Part shown: one piece after another, positions 9,511 through 18,169 of the stretch
Position numbering within the stretch: position 1 is the stretch's first letter
How the letters are laid out: every line of letters begins with the position of its first letter
Assembly (NCBI GenBank): GCA_017454915.1
Contig: JAFTCC010000065.1
Location: 24,392-88,391 of the forward strand
DNA length: 64,000 nucleotides
Reading direction: 5' to 3'
From: Paludibacteraceae bacterium
GTDB lineage: Bacteria; Bacteroidota; Bacteroidia; Bacteroidales; Paludibacteraceae
Position numbers and translations under genes: made by a program
Notes under the pieces: model-generated
Told to the model about the DNA's origin: nothing
What the model saw: only the letters and a program-made list of their open reading frames with translations
Databases searched by the model: none

Positions 9511-10062
9511 TTATTCTATTAATGCCGCTTCATCCGACATCTTTATCAAAGCAAATATCGAGTAATTGATGATGTCCTGATAGTTGCCTTCAACACCCTC
9601 ACTTACCAGTGTTTTACCTTGATTATCTTCAATTTCCTTTATCCTGTTTAGTTTCGTCAGTATTATGTCTGTAAAGGAACTTATGCGCATACTGCGCCAA
9701 GCTTCGTCATAGTCGTGGTTCTTGTTGCACATCAAATCTTTGGTGGCACCGAGGTACTTGTCGTATAGCCGCTCACTTTGGTCCACACTCATGTCTATGC
9801 AATCAGAATAACCTTTCTCACACTGTATTAAAGCTATTATTCCATAATTAACCATTGCCTCAAAATCACCGCGCAAATCCTCACCTACCAGGTTTTCACC
9901 AGATGTCTCTATTTTACGGATACGCTTCGCTTTAATGAATATCTGATCCGTTACGCTGCTCGGACGCATTATGCGCCACGACGGGCCATAGTCCTTTAGT
10001 TTGGACATGAAGACCTGCTTACATTCCTTGGTGGCATTATCAAATTGCTGGTTAGTATCCAT
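9511..10062 (-). CDS. DUF1599 protein, duplicated domain
   Basis: A 183-residue protein made of two similar halves. Residues about 6-80 contain DYGPSWRIMRPSS then FEAMVNYGIIALIQ. Residues about 100-175 contain DYDEAWRSMRISS then YQDIINYSIFALIK. DUF1599 is also called nucleotide modification associated domain 1; its reaction is unknown. The start at 10062 (MDTNQQ) is preferred to an upstream frame extension to 10098, because the -7 box TAACTTTG lies at 10103-10096 and would leave the longer start untranscribed. It is the first gene of the operon with the DoxX-like gene and tpiA. Confidence 0.8.
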   Translation of the reverse strand: MDTNQQFDNATKECKQVFMSKLKDYGPSWRIMRPSSVTDQIFIKAKRIRKIETSGENLVGEDLRGDFEAMVNYGIIALIQCEKGYSDCIDMSVDQSERLYDKYLGATKDLMCNKNHDYDEAWRSMRISSFTDIILTKLNRIKEIEDNQGKTLVSEGVEGNYQDIINYSIFALIKMSDEAALIE

Positions 10063-10095
10063 TCTTTTTTTGAGTATTAGAAAGATTATTACTTG

Positions 10096-10143
10096 CAAAG
10101 TTACGTAATTTTATTAGAATTAGAAATATTTTTGCTAAATTTG
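10096..10143. promoter_or_regulatory. Divergent promoters for DUF1599 operon and def
   Basis: A TAACTTTG -7 box on the minus strand (10103-10096) faces left and a TAAATTTG -7 box on the plus strand (10136-10143) faces right. No clear TTTG at -33 was found for either. Both boxes sit about 25-35 nt ahead of the chosen starts and support them. Confidence 0.6.
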
Positions 10144-10164
10144 CATAAAATTAAAACATTAGAC

Positions 10165-10710
10165 ATGATAATGCCCATTTACACCTACGGACAGACCGCT
10201 CTTCGCAAGCCGACCGTAGAAATTGACAACACATACCCGAATCTTAAAGATCTGGTTGCCAACATGTTCGATACCGTAGTTCATGCCGACGGATGCGGGT
10301 TGGCCGCGCCTCAAGTGGGGCTGTCTATCCGATTGTTCGTCGTTGACGCTACTCTGCTCGAAGAAGACTATCCAGAGTGCAAAGACTTCAAAAAAGCATT
10401 CATTAATCCTAAAATCACAGCACTTAGCGAGGAGACATCTACATACTCTGAAGGTTGCTTAAGTTTGCCGGGAATTAACGAAAAAGTAGTAAGGCCTAAA
10501 TCACTTACTATCACATACTATGACGAACAATTTGTACAGCATACCGAGCAATATGACAATTTTGCGGCGCGGATTATTCTCCATGAATATGACCACCTTG
10601 AGGGACATGTTTTTACTGACAGGATTTCGCCTATACGCAAACAACTTGTAAACGGGAAACTCAGACGCATTCAAGACAAAAAATTTTCTTGCAGATATAA
10701 AACAAAATAA
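10165..10710 (+). CDS. def: Peptide deformylase
   Basis: Def removes the formyl group from nascent N-terminal methionine. The 181-residue protein carries the three metal-site motifs: GCGLAAPQVG (usual GxGLAAxQ form), EGCLSLPG (metal Cys) and HEYDHLEG (two metal His and the catalytic Glu). Translation from 10165 gives MIMPIYTYG, which matches the family N-terminus. An upstream in-frame start at 10093 would precede the -7 box at 10136-10143. Confidence 0.97.
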   Translation: MIMPIYTYGQTALRKPTVEIDNTYPNLKDLVANMFDTVVHADGCGLAAPQVGLSIRLFVVDATLLEEDYPECKDFKKAFINPKITALSEETSTYSEGCLSLPGINEKVVRPKSLTITYYDEQFVQHTEQYDNFAARIILHEYDHLEGHVFTDRISPIRKQLVNGKLRRIQDKKFSCRYKTK

Positions 10711-10711
10711 T

Positions 10712-11086
10712 ATGGCTAAGGACATTCAAAACAATATGAGTGGTGCGCGCTACAATGCCATCACTACCGGAAGTAAAGTTATAGGTACCATACAAGCCGA
10801 TGATGACATTCGTATTGACGGATGCCTCGAGGGAGACCTTTTGTGCAAGGGGAAACTCATCGTAGGGCAACAAGGCTTGATTAAAGGAAACGCAAAATGT
10901 GTCAACGTCGAAATTTTTGGTACCGTTGACGGTGACTTCACAGTTAGCGAAGGCATAATGCTGCACTCCACCGCACGCTTTAACGGCAACCTCAACACCA
11001 AGGTGCTCACCATTGAGCCTAATGCTGTGTTCAACGGCACTTGCGTTATGGATGACGTACTGCCAGCGCAAAACATTGCCGAATAA
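10712..11086 (+). CDS. Bactofilin family protein
   Basis: A 124-residue polymer-forming cytoskeletal protein (bactofilin, formerly DUF583). Regularly spaced short beta repeats (for example GTIQADDDIRIDG, then GLIKGNAKCVNVEIFGTVDG) form the expected right-handed beta-helix core, flanked by short flexible ends. Bactofilins assemble without nucleotides and act in cell shape and localisation. It begins one base after the def stop and lies in the same orientation, so it is probably co-transcribed. Confidence 0.88.
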   Translation: MAKDIQNNMSGARYNAITTGSKVIGTIQADDDIRIDGCLEGDLLCKGKLIVGQQGLIKGNAKCVNVEIFGTVDGDFTVSEGIMLHSTARFNGNLNTKVLTIEPNAVFNGTCVMDDVLPAQNIAE

Positions 11087-11154
11087 TTAAGTCAAACTAT
11101 ATGGCTTTACAATTTTTCATGCCGAAATCATTAACCTAAAGAAAATCTATAATC

Positions 11155-12402
11155 ATGTCAACTATTCGTCCTTTTAGGGGGGTACGCCCACCACAGGCTT
11201 TAGTTAAAGCCGTTGCATCACGTCCCTACGATGTGCTAAACTCCGAAGAAGCAAGAGCTGAAGCGGCAGGGAACGAGAAAAGCCTTTATCATATCATTAA
11301 ACCAGAGATTGATTTTGAGCCGGGAACTGACGAACATGACGTAAGGGTGTATGCAAAAGCGCTCGAAAACTACAATAAGTTCAAAGCCAACGGATGGCTC
11401 ATCAAAGACGCCAAACCTTGCTACTATGTTTATGCCCAAACAATGAACGGAAGAACGCAGTACGGACTCGTGGTTTGCGCATACGTGCCTGACTATATGG
11501 AAGGCAGGATTAAGAAACATGAGCTCACCCGCAAAGACAAGGAAGAAGACCGCATGAAACACGTGAGAACGTGCAATGCGAACATGGAACCTGTGTTCTT
11601 CGCATACCCGCACCGTGATGACCTTGATGCGATAGTAGCCAAAATAACCGCGCAACCGGCTTATTATGACTTCACTGCGGATTTAGACGGATTCAGACAC
11701 CAGTTCTGGATTATCGATGATGACGAAACTATCAAGCGTATTACCGAAATTTTTGCTCAAATCCCGAGCATGTATATCGCAGACGGACACCATCGGTCTG
11801 CAGCGGCGGCTCTCGTAGGAGATGAAAAAAGACGCCAAAATCCCAACCACAAGGGCGATGAGGAGTACAACTTTTTTATGGCGGTATGCTTCCCCGACAA
11901 TCAGCTCAACATCATCGACTACAACCGTGTCGTCAAAGACCTTAACGGAATGACGGAACAGCAGTTCCTTGACGCGCTTAAGAAAAACTTTGATGTGCAG
12001 TGCATGCAAGATGCTGAATACAGACCTAACAAACTGCATAATTTCAGCCTCTATATGGGGGGTAAATGGTATTCGCTCACAGCTCATCCGGGCACCTATG
12101 ATGACAACGACCCGATTGGTGTGCTTGACGTTACAATATCGTCCAACTTTATTTTGCGTGACCTTCTGGGCATCACCGACCTGCGAACCGACAAGCGCAT
12201 CGATTTCGTCGGCGGCATTCGCGGGCTCGGAGAGTTAAAACGCAGAGTTGACAATGGAGAAATGAAAATGGCACTTGCGCTCTACCCGGTGTCTATGAAG
12301 CAACTTATTGACATCGCTGATTCCGGAAACATCATGCCTCCCAAAACCACATGGTTTGAACCAAAACTTAGGAGCGGATTAGTAATTCATGAATTAGAAT
12401 GA
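11155..12402 (+). CDS. DUF1015 family protein
   Basis: A 415-residue cytosolic protein with the DUF1015 signature: the N-terminal RPFRGVRPP and ASRPYDVL segments, the central ADGHHRSAAA motif and the C-terminal MPPKTTWFEPKLRSGL. Homologues are widespread and often lie beside serine-biosynthesis genes in Bacteroidetes, but serC and serA are not in this window. The biochemical function is not established. The stop overlaps the next gene's ATG by 4 nt. Confidence 0.88.
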   Translation: MSTIRPFRGVRPPQALVKAVASRPYDVLNSEEARAEAAGNEKSLYHIIKPEIDFEPGTDEHDVRVYAKALENYNKFKANGWLIKDAKPCYYVYAQTMNGRTQYGLVVCAYVPDYMEGRIKKHELTRKDKEEDRMKHVRTCNANMEPVFFAYPHRDDLDAIVAKITAQPAYYDFTADLDGFRHQFWIIDDDETIKRITEIFAQIPSMYIADGHHRSAAAALVGDEKRRQNPNHKGDEEYNFFMAVCFPDNQLNIIDYNRVVKDLNGMTEQQFLDALKKNFDVQCMQDAEYRPNKLHNFSLYMGGKWYSLTAHPGTYDDNDPIGVLDVTISSNFILRDLLGITDLRTDKRIDFVGGIRGLGELKRRVDNGEMKMALALYPVSMKQLIDIADSGNIMPPKTTWFEPKLRSGLVIHELE

Positions 12403-14390
12403 ACCAAAACAAATTCACCCATATTGCGGCATCTTTTCTTATTATTTTTGCCGTGCTACTTTGCGGATGCGGGATTGGAGCCCGTATCCGCAAAGCCGAT
12501 ATGAAGTATGAAATTGGAGAGTACTATGCCGCAGGTGAATTATACAAGCGCATATACCCAAAACTTAAGCGAGGTGATAAGCGTAAAGCTGAAATCGCCT
12601 TTAAGCAGGGCGAATGCTACAGACTACTTGGACATCCAAGAACGCCTAATGCATACCAAAACGCCATTAGACTGCACTATCCCGATTCTATCGTGTTTTT
12701 GCGACAGGGACAGGCATTCATGAGGCAAGGCAAATATTCTGACGCCATCAAACCTTTCGAAACATATCTTGAAGGCTACCCTGATGACTCTCTCGCAAAA
12801 AACGGGCTTTTAGCCGCTAAAAACGCAGCGGCATGGCGAAAAGAATTTTCGCGATACAAAATTCAAGAGGTTGACGTGTTTAACCAAAAGAGGACCAGCA
12901 ACTTCTCTCCGCAATTTATTGGCAGTTCCGCCGATGCGCTCATGTTCACTTCTAACAGGCGGGCCAAAGGCTCAAAAGAAATTAGGCCAAGCCAAATCAC
13001 CGGGCAGATGACCAACAACCTCTACTCCACCCGAACCAACTCACAAGGCAAGTGGGAAAGCCCTGAGCCATGTGAAGAACTTAATGCGGAAGGTATGGAG
13101 CAAGGCGTATGCTCTTTCACACAAGACGGCAAAACAATGTACTTCAGCCGCTCGTTTTCGTCTGACACTATTGATGTGGGTGCGCAAATTTATGTGTCGG
13201 AACGTGGCGGTGGAGAATGGACAGAACCTCACCAGGTCATTCTTTTCAGCGACTCGACCATATCGGTTGGACACCCTGCCATTTCTGCCGACGGCGAAAC
13301 ACTGGTCTTCGTCAGCGATGCGCCAGAGGGACTCGGAGGCAAAGACCTTTGGGTCGGACGCAAAGAAGGCGACAGCTGGATTGTCGATAATTTAGGACCT
13401 GACATCAACACGGCTGGCGATGAGATGTTCCCCACTCTCCGCAAGAACGGCAGACTCTATTTCGCAAGCAACGGACACCCGGGCATGGGAGGACTTGACA
13501 TATTCATAGCCACATACGATGAGAACACGCAGCGCTGGCATGTTGCCAATATCGGTCAGCCATTTAATAGCGAGGCGGATGATTTCGGCATCACTTTCGC
13601 ACCTGAAGGAGAACACGGTTTCTTCTCCAGCAACAGAAACCAGCGTAAAGGTTTCGACCACATCTATTCATTCGAACTCCCTGAATTAAGGTACATCGTT
13701 GAAGGCAAAGTCACAGACACGTCTAACGAAATAATCGGCGATGGTGCCGTGAGGATAATTGGAACGGACGGTTTCAACGCAAAGGTGCAACTCAAAAAAG
13801 ATGGGACATATAAGGTAAAACTTAATCCCAATGCACAATATGTAATGCTTTGCACTTCACGAGGCTATCTCAACCAGAAAAGCCAACTCACAACTGCTGG
13901 TGAGCGGGACTCAAAAACATATACGCAAAACTTCAGCCTCGCCACTATTTCCAAACCCGTGACGATGGACAACATCTTCTATGAGTTCGGAAAATGGGAA
14001 CTCACACCGCAGTCTGAGGCAGGACTTCAAAGCCTCGTCAAACTGCTCAACGACAATCCGAACATCACCATCGAGCTGAGCGCTCACACCGATATGGTCG
14101 GCAACGAGGCTGCTAACAAAACGTTGTCCGAGAAACGCGCACAATCCGTTGTGGACTACCTTATTAAGAACGGAATTGAAAAGGAACGCTTGACACCTGT
14201 AGGATACGGTAAAGACAAGCCTGTCGTAGTGGATGCGGCACTTAACAAGAAATATAATTTCCTGCCGGTCGGACAACAGTTGACGCCCGATTTCATTCTC
14301 ACGCTCACAGAGCCGCAACAGGAAACTGCGAACCAAATAAACCGCCGAACTGAATTCAAAGTCATCAGCACAACATACAAACTATATTAG
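12399..14390 (+). CDS. PorE-like OmpA-family lipoprotein
   Basis: A 663-residue protein with a lipoprotein signal peptide (lipobox LLCGC, Cys about 25). TPR-like helices follow at about 30-140, then PD40/WD40-type propeller repeats at about 170-420 (SPQFIGSSADALMFTSNR; LYFASNGHPGMGGLDIF), a carboxypeptidase-regulatory-like domain at about 440-510, and an OmpA C-terminal peptidoglycan-binding domain at about 530-660 (SAHTDMVGNEAANKTLSEKR; NRRTEF). This domain order is that of PorE, a type IX secretion component that anchors the machine to peptidoglycan. Related OmpA lipoproteins with other roles exist, so PorE identity is likely but not certain. Confidence 0.78.
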   Translation: MNQNKFTHIAASFLIIFAVLLCGCGIGARIRKADMKYEIGEYYAAGELYKRIYPKLKRGDKRKAEIAFKQGECYRLLGHPRTPNAYQNAIRLHYPDSIVFLRQGQAFMRQGKYSDAIKPFETYLEGYPDDSLAKNGLLAAKNAAAWRKEFSRYKIQEVDVFNQKRTSNFSPQFIGSSADALMFTSNRRAKGSKEIRPSQITGQMTNNLYSTRTNSQGKWESPEPCEELNAEGMEQGVCSFTQDGKTMYFSRSFSSDTIDVGAQIYVSERGGGEWTEPHQVILFSDSTISVGHPAISADGETLVFVSDAPEGLGGKDLWVGRKEGDSWIVDNLGPDINTAGDEMFPTLRKNGRLYFASNGHPGMGGLDIFIATYDENTQRWHVANIGQPFNSEADDFGITFAPEGEHGFFSSNRNQRKGFDHIYSFELPELRYIVEGKVTDTSNEIIGDGAVRIIGTDGFNAKVQLKKDGTYKVKLNPNAQYVMLCTSRGYLNQKSQLTTAGERDSKTYTQNFSLATISKPVTMDNIFYEFGKWELTPQSEAGLQSLVKLLNDNPNITIELSAHTDMVGNEAANKTLSEKRAQSVVDYLIKNGIEKERLTPVGYGKDKPVVVDAALNKKYNFLPVGQQLTPDFILTLTEPQQETANQINRRTEFKVISTTYKLY

Positions 14391-14438
14391 TGTGTTATCG
14401 CTGATTTAACCCGAATCGCATAATCGTAACATAACTTC

Positions 14439-15233
14439 ATGCTCCAATACCTTGACCTTATGCGCCACGTGTTAGACAATGGCGCAATAAAAAATGACCG
14501 CACCGGCACCGGCACTAAATCAGTGTTCGGCTATCAAATGCGGTTCGACCTGTCAAAAGGTTTCCCGCTCCTGACAACGAAAAAACTCCATCTTAAGAGC
14601 ATCATATATGAGTTGTTGTGGTTCCTGCAAGGTGACACCAACATACACTACCTCAACGAGCATGGCGTAAGCATTTGGGACGAATGGGCTGACAGCAATG
14701 GCGACTTAGGGCATATCTATGGCTACCAATGGCGCAGTTGGCCAGCACCAGACGGAGGACATATCGACCAGATACAGCAAGTCATTGACACTCTGAAGAA
14801 CAATCCTGACTCACGGCGCATCATCGTCAGCGCTTGGAACGTGGCGGACATCGACAACATGAAACTCCCGCCCTGCCATGCGCTGTTTCAGTTCTACGTT
14901 GCAGACGGGCGCTTAAGCCTGCAACTCTACCAGCGCAGCGCCGACATTTTCCTCGGTGTGCCATTCAACATCGCGTCCTACGCACTGTTGCTCATGATGG
15001 TCGCACAAGTAACAGGATACCAAGTCGGCGAGTTCATACACACACTTGGCGATGCCCACCTCTATCTCAACCACCTCGAACAGGCGCAGCTCCAACTCAC
15101 CCGTGAACCGCGTGAACTGCCGCGAATGGTCATCAATCCCGACGTCAAAAGCGTCTTCGACTTCAAGTACGAGGATTTCACACTCGAGAACTACAACCCC
15201 CACCCCCACATCAAGGCCGCAGTCTCTGTCTAA
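14439..15233 (+). CDS. thyA: Thymidylate synthase
   Basis: ThyA methylates dUMP to dTMP using methylene-tetrahydrofolate. The 264-residue protein has the standard length and motifs: the N-terminal DRTGTGTKS phosphate loop, the catalytic Cys in [29 protein letters not shown], and the C-terminal [13 protein letters not shown]. In many Bacteroidales folA follows thyA directly. Here the next 365 nt are non-coding and the strand then switches. Confidence 0.98.
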   Translation: MLQYLDLMRHVLDNGAIKNDRTGTGTKSVFGYQMRFDLSKGFPLLTTKKLHLKSIIYELLWFLQGDTNIHYLNEHGVSIWDEWADSNGDLGHIYGYQWRSWPAPDGGHIDQIQQVIDTLKNNPDSRRIIVSAWNVADIDNMKLPPCHALFQFYVADGRLSLQLYQRSADIFLGVPFNIASYALLLMMVAQVTGYQVGEFIHTLGDAHLYLNHLEQAQLQLTREPRELPRMVINPDVKSVFDFKYEDFTLENYNPHPHIKAAVSV

Positions 15234-15420
15234 GACTTGTCAGCGAATTATACGAATATTAGTCGAAAGCCAAGGTTATTCGACGCTTTGACTATGCAAA
15301 GATACAACATTCGTTAGGCGTGGGTTGCGTTTTGCATACTTATGCAGCCTTATATGTCTCCGCACTGAAGGTGTGACGATTTGACAATTTACGACAAATT
15401 AACATTTGCTACCCTCTCCT

Positions 15421-15453
15421 TATACACTCCTTATACACTCCTTATACATTCCG
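15421..15453. repeat. 11-nt tandem repeat, three units
   Basis: The unit TATACACTCCT occurs twice exactly (15421-15431 and 15432-15442) and once as TATACATTCCG (15443-15453). It is too short and unspaced to be a CRISPR array. Confidence 0.9.
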
Positions 15454-15462
15454 TAGATTATT

Positions 15463-15484
15463 GTTCACGAATTAAACGAATGGG
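15463..15484. repeat. Dispersed intergenic repeat, copy 1
   Basis: GTTCACGAATTAAACGAATG here differs at one position from the reverse complement of 39171-39190. Looser copies lie near 15242 and 39199. Confidence 0.6.
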
Positions 15485-15542
15485 ATTGGGGGGGGCGATT
15501 TATGACTACACTGTAAATAATGGTCTATAATTGTTGACCCTA

Positions 15543-15581
15543 CAAAAAAATCTGCGGAGCAAATAATGCCCCGCAGATTTT
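15543..15581 (-). terminator. Intrinsic terminator of the BspA-like gene
   Basis: Arms AAAATCTGCGG (15547-15557) and CCGCAGATTTT (15571-15581) form an 11-bp stem, with a T-tract on the minus strand. It lies 18 nt past the stop of the gene at 15599-17245, and could also work on the plus strand. Confidence 0.85.
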
Positions 15582-15598
15582 CTCGTTCATCCGGCTAA

Positions 15599-17245
15599 TT
15601 ATTTGCCTAATGCTCTGCCGGTGGTGTCGAACTTGCGTCCGTCGGGCATGAGGATGATTACACGTCCTTCTTCAAGCACTTTGCGGGGCTTCAGAGCCAC
15701 GCCGTCGGCGTTGACTTCCTCTATTGCCGTGTAATATGTTGAGAAGTCTTGAGAGAAAGTTTGTAGCACGTTGCCGTCTACGTCTTGGGCGTTGAGCGTG
15801 AGCGAATATGCGCTGCCGTCTTCAAGCCCAGTCACAGTGAACTGGAAGCCCTGACCTGCAGCGCGTGCAGATTCAGCGGCAGGTGCCTGAAAATCTATGC
15901 TCGCCAATTGCCCCTGAGCATTGAACGTAAGTGCGCATATAACGACATTGCCCTGCGCTATTGTTAGTTCGTATGTTGCTGCGTTAGCCACCAAGGGCCA
16001 TGTGACATCAACGGTTGTTTGGTGGGGCGTAATAGTCAAATCATCAGCCTGCACTGATGCCGCGCCAAGCGGACGAACGTCATACAGACCCCAAATGTCA
16101 TGCATCATATATGCGGGTTGGTAGTCAGCAAGAACATAAACGATGGTGCTGTAAGGTATGTTTAAATAAAACGGACGACTTTCGCCGTAGTTTGTTATCA
16201 CTGCCGGCGGGCGCAGACTATAGCATGTTATGCTCTGCAAGCCCTTGCAGGCATAGAAAGCATCGTAGTAAATGGTCTTCACACCGCTTCCGATAACAAC
16301 ACTTTCTAATCCTATGCAGTCAGAGAATGCTTTACCTGGTATGATTGTAACGCTGTTGGGGATGGTGATGCTCTTCAGACTCTTGCAGGCCATGAAAGCA
16401 CTGCTGCCTATGCTCGTTACGCTATTTGGGATAGCGATGCTCGTAAGAGCAGAGCAATATGTGAAAGCATATTTTCCTATGCTCGTCACGCTGCTGGGAA
16501 TAGTGATGCTCGTAAGGCCTGTGCAGCCAGTGAAAGCACTACCACCTATGCTCTTCACGCTGTTGGGGATTTCTATGCTCGTCAGACCAGTGCAGCCAGA
16601 GAATGCGTTGCTGCCAATAAATTTTGTTCCATCCTTAATTGTGTATGTAGCCAATGTCTTATCTACTGCTTCTATCAGATATGTATCTGCGTATCGGCAA
16701 TTGTCTATAATTGGCAGACCTGTGCAATTTCTGAAAGCATAATTTCCTATGCTTGTCACGCTGTTACCTATGGTCACGTTCGTCAGACCTTCGCAGTACT
16801 CGAAAGCACTTTGTCCTATGCTTGTCACGCTGTTAGGGATGGTGATGCTCGTCAGACTCTTGCAGTTGTTGAAAGCAGATGCTCCTATGCTCGTTACGCC
16901 GGTGCCTATGGTGACGCTCGTCAGACCAGTGCAACGAGAGAAAGCACTTTGTCCTATGCTCGTCACGCTGTCGGGGATAGTGATGCTCGTCAGACCAGTG
17001 CAGGATTGGAAAGCCACATCTCCAATGCTCGTAACGGTGTATGTCTTACCCCGGTATGTCACAGACGATGGAATATTCACGCTGCCGGAATATTTTGTAG
17101 AACAATCAGTTGTTCCTCCGCAGGCGTTCGTCACTTCAGCCGTGCCGTCATCATTAAGATTGTAATAAATGCCGTCGATTCTTGTTGCTGCCCATGTCGC
17201 TGTACACAATAGCGTAAGGGCAAGGGTTAAAAATGTTTTTTTCAT
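15599..17245 (-). CDS. BspA-like leucine-rich repeat surface protein
   Basis: A 548-residue exported protein with a signal peptide at 1-19 (MKKTFLTLALTLLCTATWA). Roughly a dozen 23-residue LRR_5/BspA repeats follow at about 60-370, with the core pattern LTSITIPNSVTSIGxxAF. A fibronectin-III-like region lies at about 395-505. The C-terminus, GRVIILMPDGRKFDTTGRA, resembles the short ends seen on many Bacteroidales surface proteins. BspA-type proteins bind host or bacterial surface ligands. The repeats also create long antisense open frames that are not genes. Its start lies 22 nt after the upstream gene's stop, so the two are probably co-transcribed. Confidence 0.88.
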   Translation of the reverse strand: MKKTFLTLALTLLCTATWAATRIDGIYYNLNDDGTAEVTNACGGTTDCSTKYSGSVNIPSSVTYRGKTYTVTSIGDVAFQSCTGLTSITIPDSVTSIGQSAFSRCTGLTSVTIGTGVTSIGASAFNNCKSLTSITIPNSVTSIGQSAFEYCEGLTNVTIGNSVTSIGNYAFRNCTGLPIIDNCRYADTYLIEAVDKTLATYTIKDGTKFIGSNAFSGCTGLTSIEIPNSVKSIGGSAFTGCTGLTSITIPSSVTSIGKYAFTYCSALTSIAIPNSVTSIGSSAFMACKSLKSITIPNSVTIIPGKAFSDCIGLESVVIGSGVKTIYYDAFYACKGLQSITCYSLRPPAVITNYGESRPFYLNIPYSTIVYVLADYQPAYMMHDIWGLYDVRPLGAASVQADDLTITPHQTTVDVTWPLVANAATYELTIAQGNVVICALTFNAQGQLASIDFQAPAAESARAAGQGFQFTVTGLEDGSAYSLTLNAQDVDGNVLQTFSQDFSTYYTAIEEVNADGVALKPRKVLEEGRVIILMPDGRKFDTTGRALGK

Positions 17246-17267
17246 GACCGATAATCATTTAATTATT

Positions 17268-17612
17268 TTACATTAGTTTTTGTAATTCTTTACCTGAAAT
17301 TTTGCCGGACAAATAATGATATACATACTGCGATGCATTCACTTTTTTCAATATTGCTTGATGTATCAGTTCTGGAATGATGAACCATGTCGCATATGAT
17401 GATGAAATAGGAGTACCAGATTTCCCATAAAACCACCTTATGCCCAAAGCCGGTTTCTTATCCCAGTCAAGAGCGACAATTGCCCATCGTTGCTTTTTGT
17501 CTCTATAAACGACACACCAAGGTCCTCCAACTCTGTGGCGAGGAGAGTTGATTTGTAAAAGTTCCTCATCCTTATCAAAAGGAAATCTTTCGCCTGCTTT
17601 CTTTTTTGCCAT
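17268..17612 (-). CDS. Hypothetical protein, tryptophan-rich
   Basis: A 114-residue protein without signal peptide or membrane segment. I do not recognise the family. The N-terminus is Lys-rich (MAKKKAGERFPFDKDEE). The middle has several Trp and aromatic residues (GGPWCVVYRDKKQRWAIVAL, IRWFYG), and the C-terminus looks helical (GKISGKELQKLM). It has a -7 box 79 nt upstream and lies directly before the BspA-like gene. It is not clearly an antisense shadow, since no good gene lies opposite. A function cannot be inferred. Confidence 0.55.
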   Translation of the reverse strand: MAKKKAGERFPFDKDEELLQINSPRHRVGGPWCVVYRDKKQRWAIVALDWDKKPALGIRWFYGKSGTPISSSYATWFIIPELIHQAILKKVNASQYVYHYLSGKISGKELQKLM

Positions 17613-17690
17613 AATTTAATATTGTTTAATTGTTGAATAAATAAAAAAGCTGATTTTAGATAATGTTTTACTAAATGATTGATATAGTGT

Positions 17691-17698
17691 CAAATATA
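17691..17698 (-). promoter_or_regulatory. -7 box before the 114-residue gene
   Basis: TATATTTG on the minus strand matches TAnnTTTG and would give a leader of about 73 nt. No clear -33 element was seen. Confidence 0.4.
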
Positions 17699-17718
17699 GT
17701 TTTTGACATTAAAGCAGT

Positions 17719-17859
17719 TTATGGTTTTGGTTTAGATGTCACGACTTGCCAGTCTTTACTGGCATTAAAATGTTCAATGACTTCATTTAAGAAAGTCGTT
17801 TTGCCGTGGGCGGCACTTGCCACATCGCAGATAATGTACCTGTTGCACATATTCATCAT
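17719..17859 (-). pseudogene. Truncated P-loop NTPase gene
   Basis: A 46-residue frame starts ATGATGAATATG and encodes MNMCNRYIICDVASAAHGK followed by TTFLNEVIEHF. It has the beta-strand, P-loop ([A/G]xxxxGKT) and helix of an NTPase N-terminus, then stops after TSKPKP. A P-loop domain cannot fold from 46 residues, so this is most likely the 5' remnant of a longer ATPase gene cut by rearrangement, although a short peptide product is possible. It lies behind the structured leader at 17900-18165. The opposite-strand frame at 17675-17962 is antisense to it and has no recognisable features. Confidence 0.5.
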
Positions 17860-17899
17860 GTTTAATGGTTTTGATGTTAGGTATTTGCTTTGTTACGGA

Positions 17900-18165
17900 C
17901 ACAAAAAGAAAAGCGTGAAACACATTGTTTTCACACTTTCGGAGGTATTCGCAGTACCTTGACTTGATAGAAAACAGTTGATGCTCACGCTGTAGATATG
18001 CAAACCATCACACCTTTTATAGGCGTGGTAAAGGCATTACATACCCAAAGAGAGCATTCATTGTTACTGTTGCGGTCAAGCATTGAAAGTTGCGAATTTT
18101 CCGAAAGCCGCTAAACAGCGTCAATAAACGCTTTTTTTATGTCTTTGTCTGGAGTTGTCTCCGAC
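17900..18165 (-). ncRNA. Structured leader or small RNA with terminator
   Basis: A good promoter (18199-18170) would start RNA near 18163. The transcript then shows GGAG-ACAA-CTCC, GCGT/ACGC, a nested element in which ATGCTC pairs with GAGCAT around TATGTAA/TTTGCATA and CACGCC/GGTGTG, then AGGTA/TACCT. It ends in a GTGAAA/TTTCAC hairpin (17936-17913) followed by CTTTTCTTTTTG. That is an intrinsic terminator 40 nt ahead of the P-loop fragment. It is either an attenuating leader or a free RNA of about 265 nt. I could not match it to a named RNA family. Confidence 0.5.
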
Positions 18166-18169
18166 ACCG

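Larger units (their letters stand above)
15234..15546. other. Gap with short repeats after thyA
   Basis: No gene was seen. The gap holds a copy of a CGAATTAAACGAAT-type dispersed repeat (15463-15484), a degenerate copy near 15242-15256, and an 11-nt tandem repeat at 15421-15453. A G-rich run lies at about 15482-15496. Confidence 0.6.

Noticed and set aside
15421..15453. Possible CRISPR array
   Set aside because: The units are 11 nt with no spacers and there are no cas genes in the window.
16272..17212. Long plus-strand frames opposite the BspA-like gene
   Set aside because: They arise from the repetitive leucine-rich repeat codons on the minus strand and have no domain of their own.
17911..17925. 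CGTGAAACA resembling half of a ParB parS site
   Set aside because: The other half does not match, and the bases are explained by the terminator hairpin.
17675..17962. Plus-strand frame of 95 residues
   Set aside because: It is antisense to the P-loop fragment and to the terminator hairpin and has no recognisable features.
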